Below are positions 41,160-52,483 of a DNA stretch of 64,000 bases, one piece after another (the first letter of the stretch is position 1; each line of letters opens with the position of its first letter). The notes below the pieces were generated by a model, which saw only the letters and a list, made by a program, of their open reading frames with translations, was not told the DNA's origin and searched no databases. The position numbers and the translations under genes were made by a program. Source of the stretch: Sipunculus nudus (taxonomy: Eukaryota > Annelida > Sipuncula > Golfingiida > Sipunculidae); NCBI GenBank assembly GCA_026874595.1, contig CM049320.1, forward strand, positions 23,137,714 through 23,201,713. The letters are read 5' to 3'.

Positions 41160-42870
41160 CGTCCATCTGTTCATCTGCCTTGGGATAATATCACTCATAT
41201 CTCAGCAGTGGTTTGACTTATCCACCTGAAATTTTGCAAGTTTATACATCCTGGACAGCTTTCTTGATTTTATGACAGGTGGCGCCACCTACATTCAGGT
41301 TTACTCTGCAGACATCCAATCTCATATCTCGGGAACTGTTTGACCGATTGGGCCAACATTTTGCATGTGTATAGATCTCGCATAGCTCTTCATCATAGGC
41401 AAAACTGGTGGCGCCACCTGCAACCATTTTTGCACAGCGTCCATCTGTTCATCTGCCTTGGGATTATATCACTCATATCTCAGCAGTGGTTTGACTTATC
41501 CACCTGAAATTTTGCAGGTTTATACATCCTGGACAGCTTTCTTGATTTTATGACAGGTGGCGCCACCTACATTCAGGTTTACTCTGCAGACATCCAATCT
41601 CATATCTCGGGAACTGTTTGACCGATTGGGCCAACATTTTGCATGTGTATAGATCTCGCATAGCTCTTCATCATAGGCAAAACTGGTGGCGCCACCTGCA
41701 ACCATTTTTGCACAGCGTCCATCTGTTCATCTGCCTTGGGATTATATCACTCATATCTCAGCAGTGGTTTGACTTTTCCACCTGAAATTTTGCAGGTTTA
41801 TACATCCTGGAAAGCTTTCTCGATTTTATGACAGGTGGCGCAACCTACTTTCAGGTTTACTCTGCAGACATCCAAGCCCATATCTCGTGGTTTGTATAAA
41901 TCTCACATAGCTCTTCATCATAGGCAAAACTGGTGGCGCCACCTGCAAACATTTATGCACAGCATCCATCTGTTCATCTGCCTTGGGATAAAATTACTCA
42001 TATCTCAGCAGTGGTTTGACTTATCAACCTGAAATTCTGCAGGATTATACATCCTGGAAAGCTCTCTTGATTTTATGACAGGTGGCGCCACCTACATTCA
42101 GGTTTACTCTGCAGACCTCCAAGCTCATATCTCGGGAACTGTTTGACCGATTGGGCCAAAATTTTGCATGTGTATAGATCTCGCATAGCTCGTCATCATA
42201 GGCAAAACTGGTTGCGCCACCTGCAACCATTAATGCACAGCGTCCATCTGTTCATCTGCCTTGGGAAAAAGTCACTCATATCTCAGAAGTGGTTTGACTT
42301 ATCTACCTGAAATTTTGCAGGTTTATACATCCTAGACAGCTTTCTCGATTTTATGACAGGTGGCGCCACCTACATTCAGGTTTACTCTGCAGACATCCAA
42401 GCTCATATCTCGGGAACCGTTTGACCGATTGGGCCAAAAGTTTGCTTGTGTATAGATCTCACATAGCTCTTCATCATAAGCAAAAATGGTGGCGCCACCT
42501 GCAACCACTTATGAACACCATCCATCCGTTCATCTGCCTTGGGATAATATCACTCATATCTCAGCAGTGGTTTCACTTATCCACCTGAAATTTTGCAGGA
42601 TTATATATCCTGGACAGATTTCTCGATTTTATGACAGGTGGCGCCACCTACATTCAGGTTTACTCTGCAGACATCCAAGCTCATATCTCGGGAACCGTTC
42701 GACCGATTGGGCCAAAATTTTGCTTGTGTATAGATCTCACATAGCTCTTCATCATAAGCAAAACTGATGGCGCCACCTGCAACCACTTATGAACACCATC
42801 CATCCGTTCATCTGCCTTGGGATAAAATCACTCATATCTCAGCAGTGGTTTGACTTATCCACCTGAAATT
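41160..42870. repeat. Dimeric satellite, 278-bp unit of two ~139-bp monomers
   Basis: Both monomers start near AAATTTTGCA, carry GGTGGCGCCACC at a like offset, and end in CATATCTC..(G)TTTGAC. One has TGACAGG..CCTACATTCAGG around the palindrome, the other AAAACTGG..CCTGCAACC. Dimers at 41242 and 41520 are nearly identical, and their 61-aa minus-strand frames are repeat artefacts. Confidence 0.88.
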
Positions 42871-42881
42871 TTGCAATTTTT

Positions 42882-44571
42882 ATGCCCCCCGCCACAAAGT
42901 AGCCGGGGCATATAGTTTTACCCATGTCCGTGCTTCAGTCTTTCCGTCATTCCGAAATCAAACAGTTGTACGGACTTTTTTTCGCTATGCCTGCAGATAT
43001 TCTCCGGATTTTTGGTATGTGGGCAGATATTGACCAGTTACAGATCGAGCTCGCGTTTCGTCCCGGTTGACCTACTTTTGACCGTTTCACGGCTCATTAA
43101 CTTAGAAAATTTCATGAAAAATAGAAATTTTCATGACAAATACACATGTACGGTCTTTTTTCGCAATGCCTGCAGATATTGGCCTGATTTTTGGTGTGTG
43201 GGCAGATAATGACCAGTTACAGATCGAGTTCGCGTTTTGTCCTGGTTGACCTACTTTTGTCCGTTTTACGGCTCCTGAACATAGAAAATTTCATAAAAAA
43301 TAGAAATTTTCATGACAAATACACATGTACAGTTTTTTTTTCGCAATGCCTGCAGATACCGCCCTGATTTTTTTATGTGTGGGTAGATAATGACCAGTTA
43401 CAGGTGGAGTTCGGGTTTCGTCCCAGTTGACCTTCTTTTGATTGTTTTACGGCTCCTAAACATAGAAAATTTCATGAAAAATATAAATTTTCATGACAAA
43501 TGTACATGTACAGCTGTTTTTAGCCCTCATCTCATAGGCTGATGGGCTATTGTCGTCACTCAAGCTGTCCGTCCGTCTGTCCGTCCGGTGTCCGTCCGTC
43601 CGTCCGTTCCGCGTCTGTTAACTTTTACCTTGTGAGCAGGATATCTCTAAAAGGATTCACCGTTGGAATTTTATTTCATCAGTGAAGATGTATATCGATA
43701 AAATCTCGGTCAAGTTCGAAGATGGATGACCTTGACCCATCTCTACATTTTAGAGCTGATTATAGAAAAACACTCAGAAGCTTATATCTCAGGAACCATT
43801 GTGTGGATTTTCACAAAACTTATTATGATCATTGGGACTGATGGTCTGTATGGGCTGCACAATTTTATTAGCGCCACCTGCAATTTCTGATTTTTTAATG
43901 AATTTTTATCGGATTTTTCAATTTTGGCCTTTTGTGCAGGATATCTCCAAAGGTATTCAATACAGGAACTTCATTTCTTCAGTGCTATTGCATTATATTT
44001 ACAAAATCATGGTCAAGTTCAAAGATGGATGATCTTGACCTACTTTTCAAGGTCACAGAGCTTAGTATAGAAAAAAACTTAGGAGCTTATCTCTCAGGAA
44101 GCATTTTGTGGATTGTTATGAAACATGGTACATACCTCTCCAATTTAAAATATAACTGATTATCAGCTTTTGCTAATATTCTAGTTTCACAATGCAATGC
44201 TCACAGATACTTGCCTAATGTTTGGTCTGTGGGCGCATAATGACCACTTACAGATCGCGTTTGCGTTTCGTCCCAGTTAACCTGTTTATGACCATATGAC
44301 AGATCCTGAACATAGAAAATTTCATGAAAGACAGAAATTTTTATGAAAAATGCACATGTATGGATTTTTTTTTCACAATGCCTGCAGATACTGCTCTGAT
44401 TTTTGGTGTGTTGCTTGATAATGACCCGTTACAGATCAAGTTTGCATTTTGCCCTTGTTGACATACTTTTGACCATACGACACCTCCTGAACTTAAAAAA
44501 AATTACAAAATTTAACAAATGTTTCTAATTTGCCCCATGCGGGGGCATTCGTGTCGTTCCGACACATCTAG
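42882..44571 (+). mobile_element. Type B element, copy 2, inserted in type A satellite
   Basis: It starts ATGCCCCCCGCCACAAAG. ATGCCTGCAGATA core landmarks lie at about 42988, 43168, 43346 and 44378. It ends GGGGGCATTC, stem GTGTCG-TTC-CGACAC (44551-44565), AT and CTAG|T at 44571. A type C element splits it between 43520 and 44185. Confidence 0.72.
43521..44184 (+). mobile_element. Type C element, nested inside type B
   Basis: The head AGCCCTCATC/GATGGGCT is a bulged hairpin, followed by GTCCGTCCGTCTGTCCGTCC. The core is two ~300-bp repeats (GCAGGATATCTC at 43637 and 43936, each with GGTCAAGTTC.AAGATGGATGA). The end is AATATTCTAG|TTT. The type B core resumes immediately after. Confidence 0.62.
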
Positions 44572-44749
44572 TCTTGATTTTATGACAGGTGGCACCTACT
44601 TCATTCACGTTTAAGCTGCAGACATCCATGCTAATATGCAACACACCTCACTCTTTTCCCCTTGCCACTTAATCCATGCCTCACTTCACCCGTCCCACTG
44701 TGATTTCTGCGGACACACAGTCTCTTGTCGACTACCCATATTCTAGTTT

Positions 44750-47670
44750 TAAAATGTCCTAGTCTGAAACTTGCAGGTCCGAAATGTCCATTTTGCTGAA
44801 ATCATAATGACTAAGGTAGATATGCAGGACTTAAAAAGGATAAATATTAAATTTTAAAAATAAACCTCCATTCATACTCCCAAACTTTGCACAGGTTCGC
44901 ATTAGGCCTTTAGGCCTTTTTATATTTTTGGATATTTTTATATTGGGTAAAGCACACAAAAAGGAATCAATAAAATCTGGCTTTCACATTATTGATATAA
45001 GAAAATCATCTGAATGGGATGTTTCAACCGATAGTTACATTAACACATATATGCTTATATGAATGTGTCTATGCTAAATCAATGCTATATATGTACATGT
45101 ATACATAGGGTATTTGATGTTTTGTTTACTATTAATGATATATTGTTATATCTGATATAATAATCTTCCTTGAGCTTAAGGCGTCTGTTTTACTGGGTAA
45201 GACTTGTCACTTGATGCAGTTTTTTTAACCGCCCATGCACCTACCTATTTGATGGAGGCTATTCCGATATTTGACGTCTATTAACTTAAGATATCCTTTG
45301 AAATTGTCAGAAAACCAACCTAAAACCGCCGGTCTCACGGTACACAATATGGTCGTTTCGTTTATACCCATGCATCTATAAAGTGGGGGGCCGGCGGTGA
45401 TCCTCAGTCCTGTAATATGACATTTTCTGTGCATACAAAGTTCGGCCAGGCTCCAAAAATAAGCCATATCACATTACGAATAAAAATGATTTACGCAATT
45501 TTAAGCAATTCACTATCATGCGATAACAAAGCACTGAAAATGTGAGCTTAACTCGATAAATTTATATTAGCACTCGACTCAATAAGGTTTGTATAATTGT
45601 AAAGTGTATGGCAACGTTTTTTATCGGGTGTCTTTATTGTATCGGCTACAGACATTTGGTGAGGGGTTAGCTTGGTGAGGAGCTTCTCACATAGTTCTCA
45701 CATTATAAAACTTACAAACAGACAATCATTCTACTATACTTTCGTGTATTTTGTGAACACAAACGAGGGCTCAATTTTTATATACCTAGTGTAACTAGGG
45801 AATACACTAGTATACGAGCTACCGCTTTCAGGTAAGATGAAGCTGGTATACGTCGAAGTGAAACTGCCAAGATTAGTGTGCCAGGCCTTATATTTATAAA
45901 CTTTTATTTAATAAATTATAAATGCTTATTTGAGCTATTTTCAATATTATTTATATATAATCATACATTTCCAAGTGAGCGTAAAATTAATCAAAATAGA
46001 AAACAACAGTAACATTCAATGAAGAATTAACCCCATATGCCAAAATCCTCTAAACAGGACAACTCGCTAATACGAAGAAAAACCCCTGAGTGTTCGGGTT
46101 TAATGAGCTTCACTTTATGATGGTGTTTGAAAATATGAAATTGTTTATCACCATCATTATCTTACAGATTGGCCACAATTTCTTTTCAGCTAAAAACAAA
46201 TGGTCAAACCCATAATTTTAGATCAGAAATATTTTCCTGGTATGTTTAATCAAGACATTTCAATGAATTATTGCAGAACAGTATGTTAAAACAAAAATCA
46301 GTGTTATGGACGTAAAAAATTCAAATGCATATTCGAATACATTTATTTATTTTTTACATAAAACATTTAATTTTTTTTTTTTCATGATGAACTCTACATA
46401 CGGTGCCACTCAGGATAATGTTTATATATTTATAATACATAAACGTGTGTATCCATTAATATATAGTTCAAATAGTATTGGATATTAACGTATATACAAA
46501 TTTATGTACAAATTTGTATCAACTCACTTTTGAGCGATGCCTAAGCTGAAATTAATTATAATACCTGAATATCTCTTGAACAATCTTGCTCTTAATATCT
46601 AGCGTCCTCTCAACTTGTCGGACCATATGTCCCGGATGTAACAAAAAAGTAACTTACTTTGAGTCGTTTAGTTCGACACATCATTCTTCTTTGGAGACCG
46701 CTAGCCATCCTCTCGTTCCATCTGATACTCGGGATAGGACAGGCAGGCACAATGAACAAAGGGGGTCTAGGATAAAATGCTTATTTCCTTTGAGAATTAA
46801 TTCAAGCGAACATTGCCATTGTTGGTAAAATTTATCGGGAAACATGTAAAGAGCATCATCTTTCTGGACACACTGGTATTTTCTGTTGTCTTTTGACTAC
46901 TGATTATGAAGCTACCTTAAATATTGAAATATACCTTGAATTGACAATATACACGTATAAAATGCCGACCTAGGTGGTAGAAAATATTTTACACCTTCTG
47001 TTCATCTTAATGCTGTTTTCATGTGTTTTATCATATCTCAATGCGTAAATTAAGTGTTCTCAAAATCGATGGAACTTCTAATAATTAAAATCTATTTGTT
47101 CATATTTCTTAAGTCTGAATCCATTCTAAGACACAGTGATGAAGTTTAAAATATTATATACAGTTGATCACATGGTAAAATGAATGACCTTACCTTCAGG
47201 ATGACTCAACTTCCGGCTTCAAAGATCGACGTACTGACGAGTAATATCATGAGATTGTAACATTTGAGTACTATTTATACCAAATTGTATAGCGAAGGGA
47301 ATAACCATAAATCGGAATATATCCTGAGCTCACAAATTAAAGTGCAGAAAATTACACAAAAACGCACAGGCAAAGGTTGGTGCTTCAAAGTTAACGTTTA
47401 TAAAAATTCCCGCTCTCGGAAGAAATAGAATAATTATCAAGGGTATTATTTCACGTCAATAGAATATTTTCTTTTTATATTGGCACGATGCCAGGATTTT
47501 CAATTCACGGCGCAATCTATCTGTCAATGGTTTAATCATGAACATCTGATTTCTGAACGTGGAATTAGTTCATCTGGCTATGACACAACGCCGTGATAAC
47601 CACTCCAAATATCCCTTACAACCTGACAAGTAAAATATTTACGCAGATCAATTAATAAACATGAACACGT
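44750..47670. other. Unassigned AT-rich DNA
   Basis: It contains an 80-codon minus-strand frame at 45225-45467 in a more GC-rich patch, with no family resemblance recognised. No repeats with clear ends. Confidence 0.4.
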
Positions 47671-47675
47671 GCACT

Positions 47676-47835
47676 CTGACCAGAAGAACCAGTCTCCGAT
47701 CCATTTACATGGCCGAGATAACCATTCTCCGAACCATGTACGCTCTGCTACGTGGCCAAAATAACCATTCTAAGAACCATGTACGCTCTGTAACATGGCC
47801 CCAGTACCCATTCTCAGAACCATGAACCCCTTGTA
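47676..47835. repeat. ~43-bp minisatellite, about 4 units
   Basis: ACCATTCT followed by GAACCATGTACGCTCTG and TACGTGGCC recurs with starts near 47721, 47764 and 47807, plus a partial first unit. Confidence 0.75.
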
Positions 47836-48296
47836 CGTAACACACTCTGGTACACACATCAAACTTACAAGATCAACATATACACTGCAGTCATCACTTG
47901 TATTCTTCTACCCTCATTTCTATTCCTCTCATAAACTCTAAACATAAAACCGTCATATCGTCATTTATCGCTCGTAAAATGTCAAGTTTATATGATGAAG
48001 TCCCCTGGTTCAGTGTATAATACACATGTATGTTGTTAAGGGTTGTCATAATTGGTCGTAGAGTCGCATAGTTGGCATTAATATTTAACGTCAATGTTAA
48101 TATTAAGTACAAATTTATCTTTTACATTATCGATATGATAGAAGGTTATACCATGTAATCAATGGCATTTGATGTGTCCTTATTATCTAAAGAATACTAA
48201 ATTACTTGATGCTGGTAAATTGAGGTGAAAATGTAGAAATTTATCAAATACTTTCGTAATGCTTTAGTTTCTTTTCATGAAAATATGCTTGCTTAC

Positions 48297-48488
48297 ATCT
48301 GCACTCCAAGAGTGTTGCATTCCAGGTTCCGTCTGCCTGGCACTTTACTGTCTGAGATGTCAACACCTGATGACCCATCTTTATGTAGATATGGTCCTCA
48401 CATTTGTACTGAACCTCCCCCTTGTAGTAATAATCATTGCCCGATCTGACAGTGTGTTCTAATGGTCCAGGGTCACCGCAATAAACGA
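48297..48488 (-). CDS. Exon d: Sushi/CCP (complement control protein) domain
   Basis: The acceptor is TTAACCTCCACAG|TCG and the donor CAGAT|GTAAGC, with phase 1 on both sides, typical of CCP exons. The domain has four cysteines (YCGDPG, YKCEDH, VKCQADGTW and LECR) and the invariant Trp of the TW-N motif before the last Cys. Length and spacing are canonical. This is the most secure piece of the gene. Confidence 0.85.
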
Positions 48489-49818
48489 CTGTGGAGGTTA
48501 AAGACAACCTTTTAGCTGACACTACAGAATGGGTAAACGCTTGACAGAGAATCCATTAGTGATTCAATTATTCATTTATATCGTCATGTTATCGTCATGT
48601 TATGCGATATATAATATTAAATCAAAGGGACACACGGTACATGATTAAGAGTATTATTTCATCAAATTCCTGAAATCATGAAAGATATTCGATGCACATT
48701 TAGCTAAACTGCGAGTTTGATCAATATTTTTTTAAAATTCAAGTAAACATTGTGGAACAGAATATACACTCTTCCATTATTGGGTGACACCGATTTAATT
48801 TCGTACTTGGTAGGCTGATTATATTGAGTGAATATATTTTCTATCACTAAATCACCTATAAATCACCAACATGTTAAAATAACACAGAGAAGCTTTTACT
48901 ACCCCTAGAAGCAATAAAACGGAATGCAAAAACTGGGTTCAACCAACCACGGCAAAGGACTTGAATGGAACTATCGTTAAATTTTGAGCGTTCTGTTTTT
49001 GTGCAGGTCTGTCCATTCAAAGTAAAACTTATTGACTCTGAATTTCTTCCCATGTGACTGAAAATAAAATAGCGATTTATATTCAAAAATGCTTGTCACT
49101 GCAAAAAAAATATTATAAATTATATATGCAAAGTGCAACAATATTGTTATATGCGAAATATTCATACATTTGTTCTTATCAAAACGGAACAGGAATTTTA
49201 AATCTTTGCAACGTATCTAGAACAATACTGCATCGATTAGATTTTGTATGTTTTCTTCCTCATATGCAAAAATATATATTTCAAATAGACTCAATTGTCA
49301 ATGAAAAGGATAAAAAATTGTGAATCTTAATTAATATTTTTTATTAAATGATAGGTTACTGCTACTTTCACTTTTAGAATATATATCCCTAGCTGCATAA
49401 CATCTATAACCTAACATTATATACCTAACTTTTCAATGATTTTTATACAAAAATATATGTTTCCATCTTACTGTTGAATGTTTCATCTATATACTATGAA
49501 CCAGCATGGCTATTCATACATCTATCTACATATTAACATGTATAGTCGGTGCATGTCAACAGGTCCGACGCCCTAGCATTAAGACCGAACACTAATATTT
49601 TATGCCCTTTTGCAGGACACGCACACACACACGCACGCACATATATATAGAAATAGATCTGCAGGTTTCTGCAATAAACAGCTACTAGAGTGCTCTATGG
49701 CATTTCACCAGAGCTTTATAAAAATACAAATTAAAGACGAATCAAGTATTTTACGACATTTTACTACTACGTAGCCTATTCTTTAGGCCATAGAGCACTT
49801 TACAACGGAGGGTATCTC

Positions 49819-49868
<50 letters not shown>

Positions 49869-51228
49869 TGATTTCAGAGTCATCAACTAGTACTCACGTG
49901 TTTAGAACCATACAGCTGACCAGGACTGTGCCTTGTGGACAAGAGATCGTGGGCATGGAGGTTTCGTTAGAACGCTGGGTGATATACCGTTCTTCTCCTA
50001 CTGTTATATCCACACAGGTGATTTTTGCCTGAAATTCAAAATTCCAGAGATATTGTACCGCGTTGCCAAGTATGAATATAAGGGATTTTTTTTAAAAATT
50101 TGTTGTCGGAGGTAACTGCCAGTTTATCCGCGTATATACATTTGCAGAATTCCATTCAGGTTTCGGACTGCGTGACAATGTAATCGCATATGCTTCCTCT
50201 CCTGTTATAGCAGGGTATTTAACCAGGCCCGGGGACATCTGCTCCTGTGGGTCCTCGGTTTGAATCGTCCTCATAACTGAGTGTACCACTTTGAATCCCC
50301 GAAAGGTGCACTCGTTTGTGAGTGAAGCGCGGATCGGGGCACAGCCATCCCATTAAGTCTACAGGGTGCTCAACCTTAGAACGGACCGACCGGCTTAGAT
50401 TCAAACTCACGATCTCAAGGCTTTGAAACCTGTGCTCTACCTCTGAACCATAACCCTATATATACGGGAATATATCGCATTCTAAAAACCCACAGAAATA
50501 GATATTTTGTAATTTTTCATGTATGATCATAATTCATTTTAAAATTTCCATCATATCAATTTGTGACAAAGCCGTTATACGTACTGTACGAACCTTAGGG
50601 CAGAATAGCTGAAGAGTGTAGTTATAAATTACAGTATGTTTCTATAGAGAGGATTGTTAATAAGCACGGTTGTGAAATGAAATCAAATGCCTCTTGCCTT
50701 TCCTCGAACTGCTTATGGATGCTTAATAACAAAAAATGATAATAATGAATAACAATGAAGTCAACGAAGATTTAAAACCTATATGAAGCATTCATAGTAG
50801 AGTGCGTTAGTTAATTGTTCGCAACTCCTCAATGCAGGTATTGCGCTTAATATAGTTCAAATATATCAGTGCCTTATTTGAAGTGCCATAGCCCCTTGCA
50901 AGAATTCAACATTCATGTAGACGACAGATTGTTTTGCCCCATATATGCAATGCAAATTGTCATTCACTAGCATAGCATAAACTTATTAAGCAAAGGCATG
51001 AGTATAATAAATTAAAACTTACATTAACTCCGTCATAACCATATGCGATCTGGGCAAAGCATGTTCTGTTCCTCTCGTCCCCACCGAGGAAGGCGCCGTC
51101 GCACCTAGTGACACCTGTACACTCGCATTTTTTGACAGTGTATCCATGCGGGCAATTTATTGCCGATAACGCATTATTTGCGGTACTACTCCGAGGTCCT
51201 CGGAGTATTGTGATGTTTTGACCACGTA
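48297..51228 (-). CDS. Partial extracellular protein: two PCSK9 V-like Cys-rich repeats plus one Sushi/CCP domain (4 exons)
   Basis: On the minus strand the join is 51228-51023, 50028-49898, 49057-48948 and 48488-48297, with phases 1/0/2/1/1 consistent at each junction (213 codons). Repeat 1 starts CPHGYTVKKCECTG and continues through CDGAF and TCFAQ to ITCVD. Repeat 2 starts CPQGTVLVSCMV and ends GQTCTK, then VLCR. These resemble the C-terminal V domain of PCSK9 and related secreted lectin-like modules. The last exon is a canonical Sushi/CCP domain. The organisation suggests a secreted or cell-surface recognition protein. The signal peptide exon (upstream, above 51228) and the later exons (below 48297) were not found. 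The function is not known. Confidence 0.72.
48948..49057 (-). CDS. Exon c: remainder of repeat 2
   Basis: The acceptor ATTTTATTTTCAG|TCACATGG fits exon b's phase 2 exactly. The peptide HMGRNSESISFTLNGQTC..., ending in IQVLCR, has the closing cysteines of a V-like repeat. The donor GTTGGT at 48947 is weak, but only this position gives phase 1 into the Sushi exon. Translation past it loses the domain pattern. Confidence 0.6.
49824..49865. repeat. TA microsatellite
   Basis: Uninterrupted TA repeat about 30 bp from the exon b donor. Confidence 0.95.
49898..50028 (-). CDS. Exon b: end of repeat 1, start of repeat 2
   Basis: The acceptor TTTGAATTTCAG|GCA and donor AACAC|GTGAGT are both good. The exon continues repeat 1 with AKITCVDI, then a linker with sequon NET, then ISCPQGTVLVSCMVLN, which opens repeat 2. 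It leaves in phase 2. A TA microsatellite lies 30 bases past the donor. Confidence 0.7.
50215..50457 (-). mobile_element. Probable tRNA-derived SINE
   Basis: On the minus strand the first ~65 bases read like a tRNA: GGGTTATGGTTCAGAGGTAG (A-box-like TGGTTCAGAGG at 50450-50440), then GATCGTGAGTTTGAATC with a B-box-like GAGTTTGAATC at 50408-50398. About 180 bases of unrelated body follow. It lies in the intron between exons a and b of the CCP gene. Confidence 0.5.
51023..51228 (-). CDS. Exon a: first V-like Cys-rich repeat
   Basis: The acceptor TTGTTTCAG ends at 51229 and the donor AAT|GTAAGT sits at 51022. The exon enters in phase 1 and leaves in phase 0. It encodes an N-linked-glycosylation-like NIT, then AINCPHGYTVKKCECTG, RCDGAF, a second sequon NRT, and CFAQIAYGYDGVN. 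Five cysteines fit the CPxGY..xxCxC...CDG...TC pattern of V-type repeats. The splice signals are strong. Confidence 0.72.
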
Positions 51229-51310
51229 CTGAAACAAGTATGGATATCAAAAACCTTTAGCCATACTACAATTCAGCTGGATATGTACATAACTACATTT
51301 ACTCTACCTA

Positions 51311-51314
<4 letters not shown>

Positions 51315-51368
<54 letters not shown>
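51315..51368. repeat. TA microsatellite
   Basis: Uninterrupted TA repeat. Confidence 0.95.
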
Positions 51369-51372
<4 letters not shown>

Positions 51373-51384
51373 AAACGACATTCT

Positions 51385-51595
51385 CTAAGGCGAGGATCAT
51401 CAATCAGATAACTCGACGAACAGTAGAAGATCAGCATGACACAGGTCATTTAAAATGTCGAGGACGCCATGGAAAAGCATTTAATTTGTTGAGTGACAGG
51501 TCCTAAGGTAGGCTTCATCAAGAAGATGAACTCGACGAACAGGAGAAGATCAGCATGTCACAGGTCATTTAAAATGTCGAGGACCCGGGAAACTG
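51385..51595. repeat. Tandem duplication, ~119-bp unit, two copies
   Basis: ACTCGACGAACAG.AGAAGAT followed by CAGGTCATTTAAAATGTCGA occurs from 51411 and again from 51530. Confidence 0.8.
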
Positions 51596-51599
51596 CGCA

Positions 51600-52427
51600 T
51601 TTTGGCCATTTCCCAGCCGTCACATTGTGAATTGCTGAAATTCACACATCTGTATTCGTATCAGGTATATGAATTGTCATAGGTATTTATTGAATAGTCA
51701 TGCTAAGGCTTGAAAGAAATTTAAAAAAATATCTCTTGTACGTGTTATAATTATATACGCTCCGTCTGTACATTGTACCACCTTCCTAATATTGTTCCAA
51801 CGTTCATATATTGTACGGTTAATTCACTACGATATGTAAACGGCACAGACATGTAGTGAAAGAGTAGTAATGTTTCGCTAGATTATGTGTCTTGACCAGA
51901 ATTAAGGAACGAAATTGTATCTCAATTTGTGAATGTATCATAGTCAGGCATATAAACTGGTTCAAATTGATTAAAGATTGCATGATCTTTGTATTTGAGA
52001 TTGGATACGTATGTGTACCAATTAGTTTTCTCATGATTTCATTAGACCATTTCCGTCATCACGTTGGGATTCGCTCATACTCTCGCACATCTGCATTCGT
52101 TCCAGAGTGAAAGCGGTCAACGATACTTGTGTTCATTATTTGTGTGGCTCGTACCCCGAGTCCATACCAATATTCATATTTAACTCAGAGATATAAGAAA
52201 GACGGACACAAAATAGCGAACGAGGTTAAAATTTAACCTTGTGCAATGGGCCGTTGTTAAAATTAAGACTTAATATTCTCAAACAATACTTTAAGTATTA
52301 TTCTTCACAGCAGATATTACATCAATATATAAGGTACATAAAATAAATAAACAAAAATAATTAATAATCGATCATTGCTCGTTTTCTGTCTTTCAGTCAT
52401 CAGATATGAGTCTATTCCAATTACAGG

Positions 52428-52483
<56 letters not shown>

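Larger units (their letters stand above)
40920..44746 (+). mobile_element. Type A element, copy 3: large dimeric palindrome satellite with nested insertions
   Basis: The head GGTCACATGTGAACTGCTG is followed by an array of 278-bp dimers. Palindrome centres alternate about 130 and 148 bp apart (about 41278, 41407, 41556, 41685, 41834, 41934, 42082, 42211, 42360, 42489, 42638, 42767). Type B and type C elements interrupt it at 42882-44571. The 3' end CTCTTGTCGACTACCCATATTCTAG|TTTT closes it at 44746. Confidence 0.7.

Noticed and set aside
41242-42786. Several near-identical 61-codon ORFs on the minus strand (MVAGGATSFAYDEELCEIYTH...)
   Set aside because: They repeat exactly with the 278-bp satellite, start within the repeated palindrome flank, and show no protein domain or ribosome-initiation context. 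They are repeat artefacts.
41160-42870. CRISPR-like regular repeat array
   Set aside because: Units are about 278 bp with no spacer/repeat alternation and the genome is eukaryotic. It is a satellite-type array in a mobile element.
46600-46740. Possible minus-strand exon with acceptor TATCAG and donor CTCAAA|GTAAGT
   Set aside because: Its entry phase does not match the Sushi exon's phase 1 without a stop codon, and the peptide has no recognisable domain.
48244-48522. Reading the Sushi region as a 92-codon single-exon gene starting at Met
   Set aside because: The acceptor and donor at 48489 and 48296 delimit a phase 1-1 CCP exon. The ORF extends into intron on both sides.
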